The position numbers were made by a program, and so were the translations under genes. The notes below the pieces were generated by a model. That model saw only the letters and a program-made list of their open reading frames with translations. It was not told the origin of the DNA and searched no databases. 64,000 bases of DNA from Leptospira perolatii (GTDB lineage Bacteria > Spirochaetota > Leptospiria > Leptospirales > Leptospiraceae), in assembly GCF_002811875.1 (NCBI RefSeq), contig NZ_NPDZ01000002.1, forward strand, positions 124,001 to 188,000, in the 5' to 3' direction. This document shows positions 39,599-48,965 of this stretch, in pieces; position 1 is the first letter of the stretch, and every line of letters begins with the position of its first letter.

Positions 39599-41107
39599 AT
39601 GAGCGAGCTACCTCAAGAGCAACCTAGCATTTTGATCGTAGAGGACGAATGGCTTCTATCCTTTAATTTGCAGAAGACCTTGCAGAATCTGGGCTATAAA
39701 GTAGCCGGCGTTGCCTCGAACGCCAAAGATGCCCATGAGATTTTTAGGGAGGCCAATCCTGACTTGGTCCTCATGGATATCTCAATCGAAGGAGATATGG
39801 ACGGTATCCAAACCGCCCAATCTCTGCAGAGAATTAAAGAAGTGCCGATCGTTTTCATGACTGCCTATACGGACGATTCGACATTTTCTCGTGCGATGGA
39901 TTCTGTATCAACTTATGCTTATATAACAAAACCTTTTCAGAATCATCAGCTAAAGTCATCGATTGAAATTGCTCTTCGACAGCAAAAAAGATTAGGGCTT
40001 GTAAACGAAAAGGGAAAAGAATTCAAAAACGTAATACAAAGCATATCAGAAGGCGCAGTATCCCTTGATGGCGAGGGCCTAATTATTTTTTTGAATCATG
40101 CCGCTGAGGAGCTGACCGGGTGGACCTTGTCAGAATCGATTGGGCAGGTTGGTGACAAGGTTCTCTCTTTTATCCAAGTTCAGCCAGGACTGGAATTTGA
40201 AGAAGATAATAGTAGCCTGGGGCATAACCTAAGATATATCCCAGCCATGCTCGTCCGAAAAGACGGCAGAAAAATTCGAGTCGGATTCAGGGTATCTCCG
40301 ATTCGCGACGAAGTGGGAAAGATCGTGGGTAGTATTATTACTTTCTCAGAGTTGTCTTTGCTTACTGTATCCGAAAAGAGCATTTCTCAAATGGAGAAAG
40401 TGATCCAGTCTGAAATGCGAATCGAATCGATTCAGAAATTGGCGGCTGGAATCGCTCATGAAATCAACAATCCGTTGATGGGAATTATCAATTACGGAAA
40501 TATAATTCATGGTAGTAAGGGTGCTGACCAGGAAATCAAAAATTACGCGAGAGTGATCATAGAACAAGGAGAAAGAATTTCCGGTATAGTGCGAAACTTG
40601 ATATCTTTTTCTCGTACGGATAGTGAAGAAGCCACTTGGATTGCTTTCGATGAAATTGTTTCCGGAGTAGAGGGGATGATTTCCGAATTACTCAAGTCCA
40701 AGAATCTTTATTTATTAAAAGAGATTCCAATTGCTTTGCCGAAATTCTTACTCAGGCAAAATCAGTTAAAAGAAGTATTATATTATCTGCTTTACTACTA
40801 CGCCGAAGGAATGGGAAAAGATTCAAAAGGAAACGGAATCCGACTTTCTGCAAAATATGTGACTAGTGCCACCTCTTCTGGCATTGATCAAAATCTGGAA
40901 ATACAGGTTTCGGGTTCTCTCTCTAAGGAAATCGATCCTGATAAAGTTTTTCAACCCTTCGAAAGGATACAATCGGACGATACTCGAGTGGGTATGGGGC
41001 TCTCTGTTTGTTATGGGATTATACAATCCAATCAAGGGAAACTTTTCGTAAGAAAGCTCCCCTCTGGTACCGATTTTTTTATAAGGCTTCCGGTAAAGAC
41101 TAAGTAG
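39599..41107 (+). CDS. Response regulator-PAS-histidine kinase hybrid with degenerate ATPase domain
   Basis: A 502-residue soluble protein. The receiver domain (1-120) has the acidic pocket (E15, D16), phospho-acceptor D60 (VLMDIS) and K111 (ITKPF). A PAS domain covers about 143-255 (VIQSISEGAVSLDGEGLIIFLNHAAEELTGW). The dimerisation/His domain has LAAGIAHEINNPLMG, with H287 conserved. The ATPase domain lacks the N-box Asn (EVLYYLLYYYAEGM) and the G1 DxGxG motif, although a G2-like RVGMGLSVCYGI remains. Catalysis is doubtful. ATGs at 39593 and 39599 are both possible. Confidence 0.85.
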   Translation: MSELPQEQPSILIVEDEWLLSFNLQKTLQNLGYKVAGVASNAKDAHEIFREANPDLVLMDISIEGDMDGIQTAQSLQRIKEVPIVFMTAYTDDSTFSRAMDSVSTYAYITKPFQNHQLKSSIEIALRQQKRLGLVNEKGKEFKNVIQSISEGAVSLDGEGLIIFLNHAAEELTGWTLSESIGQVGDKVLSFIQVQPGLEFEEDNSSLGHNLRYIPAMLVRKDGRKIRVGFRVSPIRDEVGKIVGSIITFSELSLLTVSEKSISQMEKVIQSEMRIESIQKLAAGIAHEINNPLMGIINYGNIIHGSKGADQEIKNYARVIIEQGERISGIVRNLISFSRTDSEEATWIAFDEIVSGVEGMISELLKSKNLYLLKEIPIALPKFLLRQNQLKEVLYYLLYYYAEGMGKDSKGNGIRLSAKYVTSATSSGIDQNLEIQVSGSLSKEIDPDKVFQPFERIQSDDTRVGMGLSVCYGIIQSNQGKLFVRKLPSGTDFFIRLPVKTK

Positions 41108-41290
41108 AGTTTCGGAACTTGTAAGAAAAACGCAAGGACTTGACCGAATGCACAGATTTGAACCGATTCTGTGTTTCGAGCCATTCTACTGGGTTCTTGG
41201 TCAAAAGTGCTGTTTGAAAATCGATGGTAATTCTGAGGTTTTCAAAAAAACTGGGCCTCAAGTATTCAAATCTTTAAGGTAGCTAAAGGA

Positions 41291-42346
41291 ATGTCAGATA
41301 AAATCAAGAGTGCGTTGGGTGCTGAAGCCGATTTCCTCCTGAACCACACCTCTAAAACGATTCCAAGGGAATCTCTTACTATCCCTGGTCCTTCTTATGT
41401 GGACGAAATTTTTGCAAAATCGGATCGTAACAATGCAGTATTAAGAAACTTGCAAGCGATTTATAATTCCGGACGACTCTCTGGCACAGGGTATCTTTCC
41501 ATACTCCCTGTAGACCAGGGAATTGAGCATAGCGCAGGTGCTTCCTTCGCAAAAAATCCAGCTTATTTTGACCCGGAAAATATCGTCAAGTTGGCGATCG
41601 AAGGCGGATGTAACGCAGTCGCGTCTACCCTCGGAGTATTGGGATTAGTTTCCAGAAAATATGCGCACAAAATTCCATTTATCGTAAAATTGAATCATAA
41701 CGAACTATTAAGTTATCCTAATAAATTCGATCAGATTCTTTTTGCAAACGTTGAGCAATCTTTCGAAATGGGAGCTGCTGCGGTCGGAGCAACAATCTAT
41801 TTTGGTTCTGATGAAAGTTCTCGCCAGATTCAGGAAATTTCCGAAGCATTCCATCGTGCTCACGAGCTCGGGATGGTCACGATCCTATGGGCATACTTAC
41901 GGAACGATGCCTTCAAGAATGACAAGACTGACTATCACGTAGCTACGGATTTGACAGGTCAGGCTAACCACCTCGCCGCAACGATCGAAGCTGATATCGT
42001 AAAACAAAAACTTCCGGAGACAAATGCTCCTGGCTTTAAAGATCTAAAGTTCGGTAAGAAAGACGATAGAATGTACACTGAGTTGACTTCTGAACATCCG
42101 ATCGACATGGCGAGATATCAAGTTGCGAATTGTTATATGGGCAAAATCGGTCTCATCAATTCCGGAGGTCCTTCCGGAGCAAATGACTTAGGAGATGCGG
42201 TGAAAGCTGCAGTGATCAATAAAAGAGCAGGGGGAATGGGACTCATTTCCGGTAGAAAAGCTTTCCAAAAACCTATGAAAGATGGGGTTGCTCTTCTAAA
42301 TGCGATACAAGATGTTTATTTAAGCAAGGATGTAACCATCGCCTAA
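41291..42346 (+). CDS. Class I fructose-bisphosphate aldolase
   Basis: A 351-residue Schiff-base aldolase of the DhnA/FbaB type. [41 protein letters not shown] and [21 protein letters not shown] match the family, the last including the substrate phosphate-binding region. It cleaves fructose 1,6-bisphosphate to triose phosphates. A strong terminator follows. The 183 bases upstream hold nothing I recognise. Confidence 0.93.
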   Translation: MSDKIKSALGAEADFLLNHTSKTIPRESLTIPGPSYVDEIFAKSDRNNAVLRNLQAIYNSGRLSGTGYLSILPVDQGIEHSAGASFAKNPAYFDPENIVKLAIEGGCNAVASTLGVLGLVSRKYAHKIPFIVKLNHNELLSYPNKFDQILFANVEQSFEMGAAAVGATIYFGSDESSRQIQEISEAFHRAHELGMVTILWAYLRNDAFKNDKTDYHVATDLTGQANHLAATIEADIVKQKLPETNAPGFKDLKFGKKDDRMYTELTSEHPIDMARYQVANCYMGKIGLINSGGPSGANDLGDAVKAAVINKRAGGMGLISGRKAFQKPMKDGVALLNAIQDVYLSKDVTIA

Positions 42347-42400
42347 ATAAACTTTCGAATTAAGAACCGCTTTCGGATCAAGTAACGATGCGGTGGAAAG

Positions 42401-42435
42401 GACGTTTCTGCCTTCGGTAGGAACGTCTTTTTTTT
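42401..42435 (+). terminator. Intrinsic terminator after the aldolase gene
   Basis: GACGTTTCTGCC (42401-42412) pairs with GGTAGGAACGTC (42416-42427), 12 bp including two G-U pairs, loop TTC, then eight T's. A textbook terminator. Confidence 0.92.
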
Positions 42436-42448
42436 GTCAGGAGGCTCT

Positions 42449-43429
42449 ATGGATATTAAGAATGGATTTCCGGGTTCGGTTGGAAATACTCCGCTGATCC
42501 GACTGAACTATTTTTCTGAACTTACTGGTTGTGAAATATTAGGAAAAGCTGAATTTATGAATCCAGGAGGTTCCGTAAAGGACCGAGCGGCGCTATATAT
42601 AATTCAAAATGCGGAGCGAAGTGGGGAATTGAAGCCCGGCGGGACAGTTGTAGAAGGAACCGCTGGAAATACTGGAATCGGTCTTGTTCATATTTGCAAC
42701 GCGAAAGGTTACAAATGTCTAATAGTGATTCCGAATACTCAGTCAGAAGAAAAGATCCAACTATTGCGGACTTTGGGTGCGGAAGTTAAGACGGTTCCGG
42801 CGGTTCCTTATAAAGATCCGAATAACTATGTGAAGGTTTCTGAAAGACTCGCGAGAGAAATGGACAATGCGGTTTGGGCTAATCAATTCGACAATCTTGC
42901 CAACCGACACGCTCACTATGATTCAACTGGCCCTGAGATTTGGAGTCAGACCTCCGGATCTGTGGATATCTGGGTCACATCGCTTGGGACAGGTGGAACT
43001 TTTGCGGGAGTTGGTTTGTACTTAAAAGAAAAAAAGCCGAATGTAATCTCAGTTGCCGCTGATCCTACTGGATCTGGAATTTATAGTTTCGTGAAAACTG
43101 GAGAACCAAAAGCAGAAGGTTCTTCTTTTACCGAAGGAATTGGAAATAGCCGGATCACAGAGAATATGAAAGGAGCACCTTTCGACGATGCTGTGCAAAT
43201 ACAGGATTCCGAATGTCTTGAAGTGATTTATACCTTGTTGCATAGGGAAGGTTTGTTTCTGGGTGGTTCTTCTGGAATCAACGTAGGTGCCGCAGTTCAT
43301 CTCGCTAAAAAATATGGTCCAGGAAAAACTATTGTTACCGTGCTTTGCGACAGCGGGGCAAGATACCAATCTCGGCTTTTTAATTCAGAGTGGTTGAGCA
43401 CTAAAGGATTTTCGGTTCCGAAGTTTTGA
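42449..43429 (+). CDS. cysK: Cysteine synthase A-type (O-acetylserine sulfhydrylase)
   Basis: A 326-residue PLP enzyme making cysteine from O-acetylserine and sulphide. VGNTPLIRLN, NPGGSVKDRAAL (Lys binds PLP) and VEGTAGNTGIGLVHICNAKGY are present, and GLFLGGSSGINVGAAVHLA binds the cofactor phosphate. It is a single catalytic domain without the cystathionine synthase extension. GGAGG lies six bases before the ATG, directly after the aldolase terminator. Confidence 0.93.
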   Translation: MDIKNGFPGSVGNTPLIRLNYFSELTGCEILGKAEFMNPGGSVKDRAALYIIQNAERSGELKPGGTVVEGTAGNTGIGLVHICNAKGYKCLIVIPNTQSEEKIQLLRTLGAEVKTVPAVPYKDPNNYVKVSERLAREMDNAVWANQFDNLANRHAHYDSTGPEIWSQTSGSVDIWVTSLGTGGTFAGVGLYLKEKKPNVISVAADPTGSGIYSFVKTGEPKAEGSSFTEGIGNSRITENMKGAPFDDAVQIQDSECLEVIYTLLHREGLFLGGSSGINVGAAVHLAKKYGPGKTIVTVLCDSGARYQSRLFNSEWLSTKGFSVPKF

Positions 43430-43476
43430 GGATTTTTGCCTTGCGAAACCCTAGAAGCTGCTGGTAGAAAGAAAGT

Positions 43477-43758
43477 ATGAACCTTTTTCCCTTGGAGCGA
43501 TTTGTTTGGACCCTTTCCCTCGCGGTTCTTTTGGTAGGAGGTCCTCTCGTCCCTCAAGGTGGCCAGGAGAAAAAGCCGAATCCAAATTCGAGGGAAACCG
43601 AGAAAAAGCAAGAAGCTAAAAAAGGGTGCTGCCGGATCAAATACGAGGGAGGAGGCTTTGATTATTTTCCTTCTACGGAAGAGGAATGCGTAAAGCACTC
43701 GGGATATCACTCCTTCTTAAAGGATTCTCCGCTTTGCTTTCAATCACTTTGGGACTAA
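43477..43758 (+). CDS. Small exported Cys-containing protein
   Basis: A 93-residue protein with a signal-like N terminus (hydrophobic 8-25). A Lys/Glu/Asn linker follows, then a C-terminal part with CC, C and C (KKGCCRIKYEGG, EEECVKHSGYHS, LCFQSLWD): four Cys, suitable for two disulphides. Its function is unknown and it belongs to no family I recognise. AAAGAAAG lies before the ATG. It starts 47 bases after cysK. Confidence 0.55.
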   Translation: MNLFPLERFVWTLSLAVLLVGGPLVPQGGQEKKPNPNSRETEKKQEAKKGCCRIKYEGGGFDYFPSTEEECVKHSGYHSFLKDSPLCFQSLWD

Positions 43759-43812
43759 TGGTACTTAGGGAATTATGAGTTTCTGGAAAGAGATCTGGTA
43801 GGTAAAATTCTT

Positions 43813-44124
43813 CTACTGAAGGGTAATCTTTAGGCGGTTCAGTACGGACTTGAGTCCTTCGCTGGTCTTAATATCTACTGGAATTCCCTTTGCTTTTAGC
43901 TCTGCGAGTAATTTCAGGATTCGGTTTAGAATCAGAGAAGGGATAGCGACTACATGGCTTAAATCGAGTTCGACCAGTTTTGGTTGAATATCCAGAATTT
44001 TTTGCAGAATCATCGTGATCTCTTCAGTTTCCACCGAGCACACGCTTCTAACAAACACCACTCTAAACTTCGTCTCCGAAGGATAGATATGGCTTTCTGC
44101 AAATTGAATTACCGAACCAGTCAT
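43813..44124 (-). CDS. STAS-domain protein (anti-sigma factor antagonist-like)
   Basis: This 103-residue protein has the STAS fold pattern: strands VVFVRSVCSVETEE, LVELDLSHVVAIPSLILNRILKLLAELKAKGIPVDIKTS and VLNRLKI. In SpoIIAA-type antagonists a Ser follows the LDLS...I region and is phosphorylated; here a Ser is in place (AIPSL). No partner anti-sigma gene is adjacent. No clear ribosome-binding site is seen, so the start is uncertain. Confidence 0.6.
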   Translation of the reverse strand: MTGSVIQFAESHIYPSETKFRVVFVRSVCSVETEEITMILQKILDIQPKLVELDLSHVVAIPSLILNRILKLLAELKAKGIPVDIKTSEGLKSVLNRLKITLQ

Positions 44125-44246
44125 AGTTTAACCAAAATTTGGCGTATGACCGAAATCGGGAAACCAAAAAATGCAGCCATTAGCTTGTTGACCCTTTCGT
44201 ATTTTCCGGTTCTTATGTCTTTGCACGCTATTCTTACCTAGGCAAA

Positions 44247-46391
44247 GTGATAAATAGAAAAGCTCTGAAAGAACTTCCTTGGAAAGACTCCCTATTTCTG
44301 TTGGGTGGGGCTTATTTTCTATTTCTAATTTATCGATTCGTTTACCCACTCAACAAGAACTTCCTTTTGCCTGGGTTCTTAATTCAATTTTTTTTAGCGT
44401 TTGTTCCCCAGATTATGGGCAGGAGATGGGGAAGAATTTTCACCGCGTTTGGCACACTCACTCTGGTGAGAATTTCCTGGCTTGGCTTCCCTGGCTTACA
44501 GGTACATTACACCGGTTTGGCGGGTTTATTTTTGGGTGCAATCCTCGGGATTTGGGTAAGAGAATGGCTTCTCGCAATCCTAAATGTTAGCCTTCCCTTG
44601 AAGGATTCGAAAGTTGCATTATCTGTTCCTCGCAAGTTGATTGCAATTTGGTCCCAGAGGAATCCGAAGGGAGAGACTCCTGTTCCGATTTGGGGAGAAG
44701 CTCCATTTTGGATCTTAATCTTCATCTTATTTTTGTTAGTGGAAAGATTCTTTCGAGCCTTTGGCTTCTCCATCTTTTATGGATTGGGAATCCAAGAGTT
44801 TCTCTTTTTTCCGGGAGTTTCTTCGAGAGAATACTTATCAGGGCCAGTCGTTCTCGCAGTCAATTTGGGTTTTCCCATTCTCTATCTTTTTTCTGAGGAG
44901 AGATGCTCTTCTGACTCGAAGAAAATTTCCTTGGATTTGTTATACGGAACTCTGATCGGATTTCTTATCAATGTGGTCGTGATGGTGGTCCAGTTTTTTT
45001 ATCGTATTGATTTTCTGGCTTTCGGTTCTAATCTTTCAGTTTCGGCTGGCAGGGTATCCGGTTTGCTTTTAGATTCAGGCTCGGCTTCCTGGATTTTGCC
45101 CTTAGTGACCGTTTTTATCTTGGGGAACTTTTGGGAAAATAAAAAGAATCTTCGGATACAGAAGGTATCTTTCTTCTTCGTGTTATTGCCTCTTTCTTTG
45201 GTTTCCGTTTCATTCTTGGGAATGAAATTGGGGAAAACATTTTGGGTAATTTGGATTCTATTTTTTGTCTACTTCGGAACTTACTTTTTGTATAAAATGG
45301 GTCGCTGGAAGTCTGAAGGAGTTCCTAAGTTTCAGATAGGCATACCAATTTATCTTCTAGGCGGAACAGTATTTTTCCTTTTGATTGCGTGTGTTCTTAT
45401 ATTCTTTTTGTCGCAATCTTTTCTTTCGTTCTTAGTCAACAGGTTCACCTGGTGGATCTCCCTATTGGGATCAGGGGAAATAGAAAAAGTTTTTTTATCA
45501 ATCGATGAAGTTCGGACCTTGTTGAGCAAAGTCACAATTGAGAATTTTGCGAGTTCTCCTTGGATCGGACAAGGCTGGGGTTCCTTCCTGTTTACCTTAA
45601 AAGATCCAAGCAGGCTTGGTACTAAAATTCCGAATGGATTCGTAGATTCTCCTCCAGTATTCTATTTAGGGATACTACAAGATTTAGGGATACTCGGAAC
45701 TTTTCTATTTCTTGTCTTGATTTGCTTTGTAGTTTGGAAACGCCAGAGTCTGTACTCAATTTGCTTGCTTGCGATTCCTTTCCTTTTTGGACAACAGGTG
45801 CAACACGCGGATGGTGCCTGGATAGCTGTGTTTTTGCTACTTTATCCTCCCTTGGTTTATTCAAAACAGAATACAAGATTCGTCGCAAGAGTCGAGACAA
45901 GAATTCGTTGGAAAGTTATCCTTGCAGTTTTTCTCCTTTTGGTTTCTTTCGCTTATCAATACATATCGATTCGTCAGTCTGCGACTCAGGGAATCGGAGC
46001 CGAGTTTAGGAAAAAAGAAATCGGTATGTTTCAGTTAGGTGCCGCTATGACTTCGAAGGTTAGGCCAGATAAGAACCATCTATTCGTCGGAAAAGTATGG
46101 GAATGGAGAATTTCACCGGAAAATTTTCTCAAACCAAATCTTATCCTGCGTTTTCAATCGAGCGATCTAAAAAACAAAGATACTTTCTCTGTTTTCCTTT
46201 TGGACAAGAACCGAGAGGTTCTTTTAGAACAACACGCCGTAGGTGTAAAGCCTGGCGAATATGCAGTAGAATTTGAAAATTTACCGAAAGAATCAGTGAA
46301 TCTGCAATTAAGCTCCGAGCGAAAGGCTTCTTTTTTGCTTTCGGAGGATTTCTTTGATCCAGCCCATCAACTGCGTTTAGTTAGGCGGTAG
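44247..46391 (+). CDS. O-antigen ligase/polymerase-like membrane protein
   Basis: A 714-residue polytopic membrane protein from a GTG preceded by AGG. About 12 hydrophobic segments span residues 10-590. The periplasmic-loop motif FASSPWIGQGWGSFLFTLKDPSRLGT...VDSPPVFYLGILQDLGILGTFLFL is the Wzy/WaaL family pattern. A C-terminal soluble domain (about 610-714) is beta-rich. It probably joins or polymerises surface polysaccharide at the inner membrane. No other polysaccharide gene is directly adjacent. Confidence 0.7.
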   Translation: MINRKALKELPWKDSLFLLGGAYFLFLIYRFVYPLNKNFLLPGFLIQFFLAFVPQIMGRRWGRIFTAFGTLTLVRISWLGFPGLQVHYTGLAGLFLGAILGIWVREWLLAILNVSLPLKDSKVALSVPRKLIAIWSQRNPKGETPVPIWGEAPFWILIFILFLLVERFFRAFGFSIFYGLGIQEFLFFPGVSSREYLSGPVVLAVNLGFPILYLFSEERCSSDSKKISLDLLYGTLIGFLINVVVMVVQFFYRIDFLAFGSNLSVSAGRVSGLLLDSGSASWILPLVTVFILGNFWENKKNLRIQKVSFFFVLLPLSLVSVSFLGMKLGKTFWVIWILFFVYFGTYFLYKMGRWKSEGVPKFQIGIPIYLLGGTVFFLLIACVLIFFLSQSFLSFLVNRFTWWISLLGSGEIEKVFLSIDEVRTLLSKVTIENFASSPWIGQGWGSFLFTLKDPSRLGTKIPNGFVDSPPVFYLGILQDLGILGTFLFLVLICFVVWKRQSLYSICLLAIPFLFGQQVQHADGAWIAVFLLLYPPLVYSKQNTRFVARVETRIRWKVILAVFLLLVSFAYQYISIRQSATQGIGAEFRKKEIGMFQLGAAMTSKVRPDKNHLFVGKVWEWRISPENFLKPNLILRFQSSDLKNKDTFSVFLLDKNREVLLEQHAVGVKPGEYAVEFENLPKESVNLQLSSERKASFLLSEDFFDPAHQLRLVRR

Positions 46392-46434
46392 TCGGACAAG
46401 GTTCAGAATTTTCAAGGAAGAGCTACCAATACAG

Positions 46435-46788
46435 CTATAGAACTTCTTTGAAGAGCAGCCTTTTATCGGTGTTCGCTTTTATGGAAGAAAGTATATGTGC
46501 ATTTATGATTGACGCATTCATAAATGAACTCATGTCCAGGCCTCCGTTCCCACTGGCAGGCGAAGTTCGATCTGCTAATCCTAGAGAGGCACAGCCCGTA
46601 CTAGGTGTCTCCGGGAGTGAGGTAAGCAAAAATACCGGGAGTGAGCCTCCTATCGTTTGAGCCTTTTCGATTCTATTTTTTGCGATAGCTCCCATAATCT
46701 TTCCTTACCCGCCCATGTAGTTGCAGCCGATCGAGATTGCGACTAACGTAATAATCAGTAATTTGAGTAAATTTGTTTTTTGAATCAT
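46435..46788 (-). pseudogene. Lipoprotein gene split by an in-frame stop
   Basis: From the ATG at 46786-46788 the frame reads a 22-residue lipoprotein signal (MIQKTNLLKLLIITLVAISI then GC), NYMGG, and a TAA stop (46705-46707). The same frame continues GKI, then MGAIAKNRIEKAQTIGGSLPVFLLTS to a stop at 46435. AAGGA precedes the inner ATG (46693-46695). Together it is about 117 codons of a small lipoprotein resembling the Leptospira TIGR04452-like families, interrupted once. It could be a decayed gene, a sequencing error, or two short products made by reinitiation. Confidence 0.6.
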
Positions 46789-46955
46789 TCTTTTTCCCAC
46801 TGAGTTACCTTTTCAAATCATCCATTGATTTACTTTGGATATATTTCTCAAAAGGAATATAGGTAATTTAATTGGGAAAAAACTGTCACTCCGGGGAAAA
46901 ATTCTTTGCAAATCCTATTCCAGTTTGGGATTCGAACTAATTTTTGATTTTCAGT

Positions 46956-47070
46956 GGCCCCGCCCTTCCTGGGCGGGGGCCGGTGCGGTGGTACCAATCG
47001 TCCTCCATTTCATGAAATATCTGCGAAGGCAATCATTTTATCGCTCCGAGATATTGTAGGAGCTCCTACA
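46956..47070. repeat. Composite palindromic element, copy B
   Basis: Hairpin GGCCCCGCCC-TTCCT-GGGCGGGGGCC (46956-46981), then CGGTGCGGTGG, then the perfect palindrome TGTAGGAGCTCCTACA at 47055-47070. Hairpin C-run to palindrome is 97 bases, against 99 in copy A. It lies in the non-coding region 46789-47323, whose only other features are an AT-rich stretch (47100-47260) and a small palindrome. Confidence 0.65.
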
Positions 47071-47260
47071 GAATTCTGTCGAGCTGCTTGGAACTTCCAT
47101 TCCGGTGACAAATCAATGGGTTTTATTACGTGAATTATAATTCCGTCAAATTTGTGTGAAATTTGTAAAAAAATTTTTGAATTATTTCAAAGCAATTTTT
47201 ATTTGTTATTTATGAAATACTAAATTACTATTCTGTAATGGAATATTGAGTTGGTTATGT

Positions 47261-47275
47261 CGTAAAAGTTTTACG
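47261..47275. promoter_or_regulatory. Perfect 7-1-7 palindrome upstream of the DUF1564-like gene
   Basis: CGTAAAA-G-TTTTACG, 48 bases ahead of the gene at 47324, in strongly AT-rich sequence. It could be an operator or an mRNA leader hairpin. Confidence 0.4.
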
Positions 47276-47323
47276 GAGAGTTTCTTTGAGATAAAAGGGA
47301 AGCGATAGCAAAAGGAAAATAAA

Positions 47324-47680
47324 ATGAAAAATAAAGAGAAATCAATCCTGATTCATGTCTCTATGCAAAAAGGAGAGTTGTTGAGATGGCAGGAGGGGAT
47401 ACAAATATCTGGCGACTCAAGACATTACATCAGGCGCTTAATCAGAATTTTTGAAAGCAAGGAGGCTTCCGGGAGCAAGCCGCACTTTAAGCTCTCTGTA
47501 GCGGGATACACTTCGATTTCATTTGTTAATAGGATCTGGAAAGAAGATCACGAAGCGCTAAAAAGATATGCGAAAAAATATGGATTCACTCCAGGACTGT
47601 TTTTAATCGCACTGACAACTGTGGAATGGGCCTCGGTCGGCGCCCATTTCTGTTTTGGAGTCCTGAAACAACTAATCTAA
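47324..47680 (+). CDS. DUF1564-like Leptospira protein
   Basis: A 118-residue protein, mostly helical and basic, with [10 protein letters not shown] near the end. The pattern [35 protein letters not shown] resembles DUF1564 proteins, which are Leptospira-specific, usually multicopy and of unknown function. AAAGGAAAATAAA precedes the ATG. It lies in an AT-rich island after copy B of the repeat element. The last 4 bases overlap the convergent M20 gene. Confidence 0.55.
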   Translation: MKNKEKSILIHVSMQKGELLRWQEGIQISGDSRHYIRRLIRIFESKEASGSKPHFKLSVAGYTSISFVNRIWKEDHEALKRYAKKYGFTPGLFLIALTTVEWASVGAHFCFGVLKQLI

Positions 47681-48855
47681 TTCTCTTCCAGATAAAGACG
47701 TATTGCTTCTTTCATTACTGCCAGACCAATCGGCAATGAATCCTCATCAATATCGAATTTTGAACTGTGATGCGGGTGAATGAATCCTTTTTGAGGGTTC
47801 ATGGAGCCTACAAAAAAGTAGCAGCCTGGAACTCGCATTAGGAACGCAGAAAAGTCTTCGCCTCCCATTGTTTTTGTATGTTCCTCAGTTAAGCAGTCTT
47901 TTCCTAAAATATTCTGTGCAGCTTTCCTAACTAGGGAAGCCATGTAGGGATCGTTGATAGTAGGCTGGTTTGTCCTTTGATACTCAATATTCACACTTGC
48001 TCCGAAAGATTCGGCGGTGTTCGTAACAATTCTTTGGAACAAGGAAGGAACTCTTTCATACATTTCTTTCGTAAAAGTTCGAATCGTGCCCTTTAGCTCT
48101 GCTACTTCGGAGATCACGTTAAAAGCATGCCCAGAGTGGAATGCTCCTACAGTAACAACACAGGAGTCCAAGGGATCGGTATTTCTCGAAACTATGCTTT
48201 GTAGTGCGGTTACGATATGAGAGCCCACTAATATCGGGTCCACGGTGTGTTGTGGCATCGCTCCGTGTCCGCTAACTCCTTTCACCGTAATTGAGAATTC
48301 ATCGACTGCGGCCATCATTGGGCCATCAACCACTCCGATTTTTCCCACAGGGATATGATTCCACACATGCAATGCGACTGCGGCGGATACATTGTACTTC
48401 TCTAATATTCCCGCTTCAATCATCCGATCGGCTCCTTGGCCTCCTTCCTCTGCAGGTTGAAATACTAAAAGAATTTTTCCCTTAGGTAAAATGTCCTTTA
48501 GATTTTCTCTGAGTTCGCTCGCGAGTCCCATTAATACGGAAGTATGCGCATCATGTCCACACGCGTGCATGATTCCGGAATGTACGGAGACGTAATCTAC
48601 CGAATTTTCTTCGACGATAGGAAGTGCATCCATGTCGGCTCTGACTAAAAGTGTTTTGCCAGGCTTTCCGGAATCGATTAAGCAAACAATTCCGGTCTCT
48701 GCGATTCCGGACTCGAAATCCAAATGTAGAGATTTGAGATGCTTGGCTACATAGTCTGCCGTGCTCACCTCTTCGTATTTTAGTTCCGGGTGCTTATGAA
48801 TATGTCTTCTGTTGGCGACTAATTCTTTGGATCGGCTGGCGGAAACTTTGTTCAT
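47677..48855 (-). CDS. M20-family amidohydrolase
   Basis: A 392-residue metalloenzyme of the hippurate hydrolase/N-acyl amino acid amidohydrolase group. [49 protein letters not shown] and [16 protein letters not shown] provide the metal and catalytic residues; the dimerisation domain sits in the middle. It cleaves N-acyl or indole-acyl conjugates; the exact substrate is not evident. There is no signal peptide. Confidence 0.93.
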   Translation of the reverse strand: MNKVSASRSKELVANRRHIHKHPELKYEEVSTADYVAKHLKSLHLDFESGIAETGIVCLIDSGKPGKTLLVRADMDALPIVEENSVDYVSVHSGIMHACGHDAHTSVLMGLASELRENLKDILPKGKILLVFQPAEEGGQGADRMIEAGILEKYNVSAAVALHVWNHIPVGKIGVVDGPMMAAVDEFSITVKGVSGHGAMPQHTVDPILVGSHIVTALQSIVSRNTDPLDSCVVTVGAFHSGHAFNVISEVAELKGTIRTFTKEMYERVPSLFQRIVTNTAESFGASVNIEYQRTNQPTINDPYMASLVRKAAQNILGKDCLTEEHTKTMGGEDFSAFLMRVPGCYFFVGSMNPQKGFIHPHHSSKFDIDEDSLPIGLAVMKEAIRLYLEEN

Positions 48856-48965
48856 TTGAGTCCTTCTATATTCATCTTATAGCTGGATCGATCCCGCAAG
48901 TCTTCTCTTTTTCGGTTTGCCCTACCTAGTGTAGGGCTTCTAGGGATTATTTCCTTTTTGGGGCC

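Noticed and set aside
39381..39602. 73-codon open frame before the hybrid kinase
   Set aside because: No ribosome-binding site, no signal or motif, and its end overlaps the kinase start.
46448..46660. 70-codon plus-strand frame opposite the split lipoprotein
   Set aside because: The minus strand has a lipobox signal, ribosome-binding sites and matching frame; the plus frame has none.
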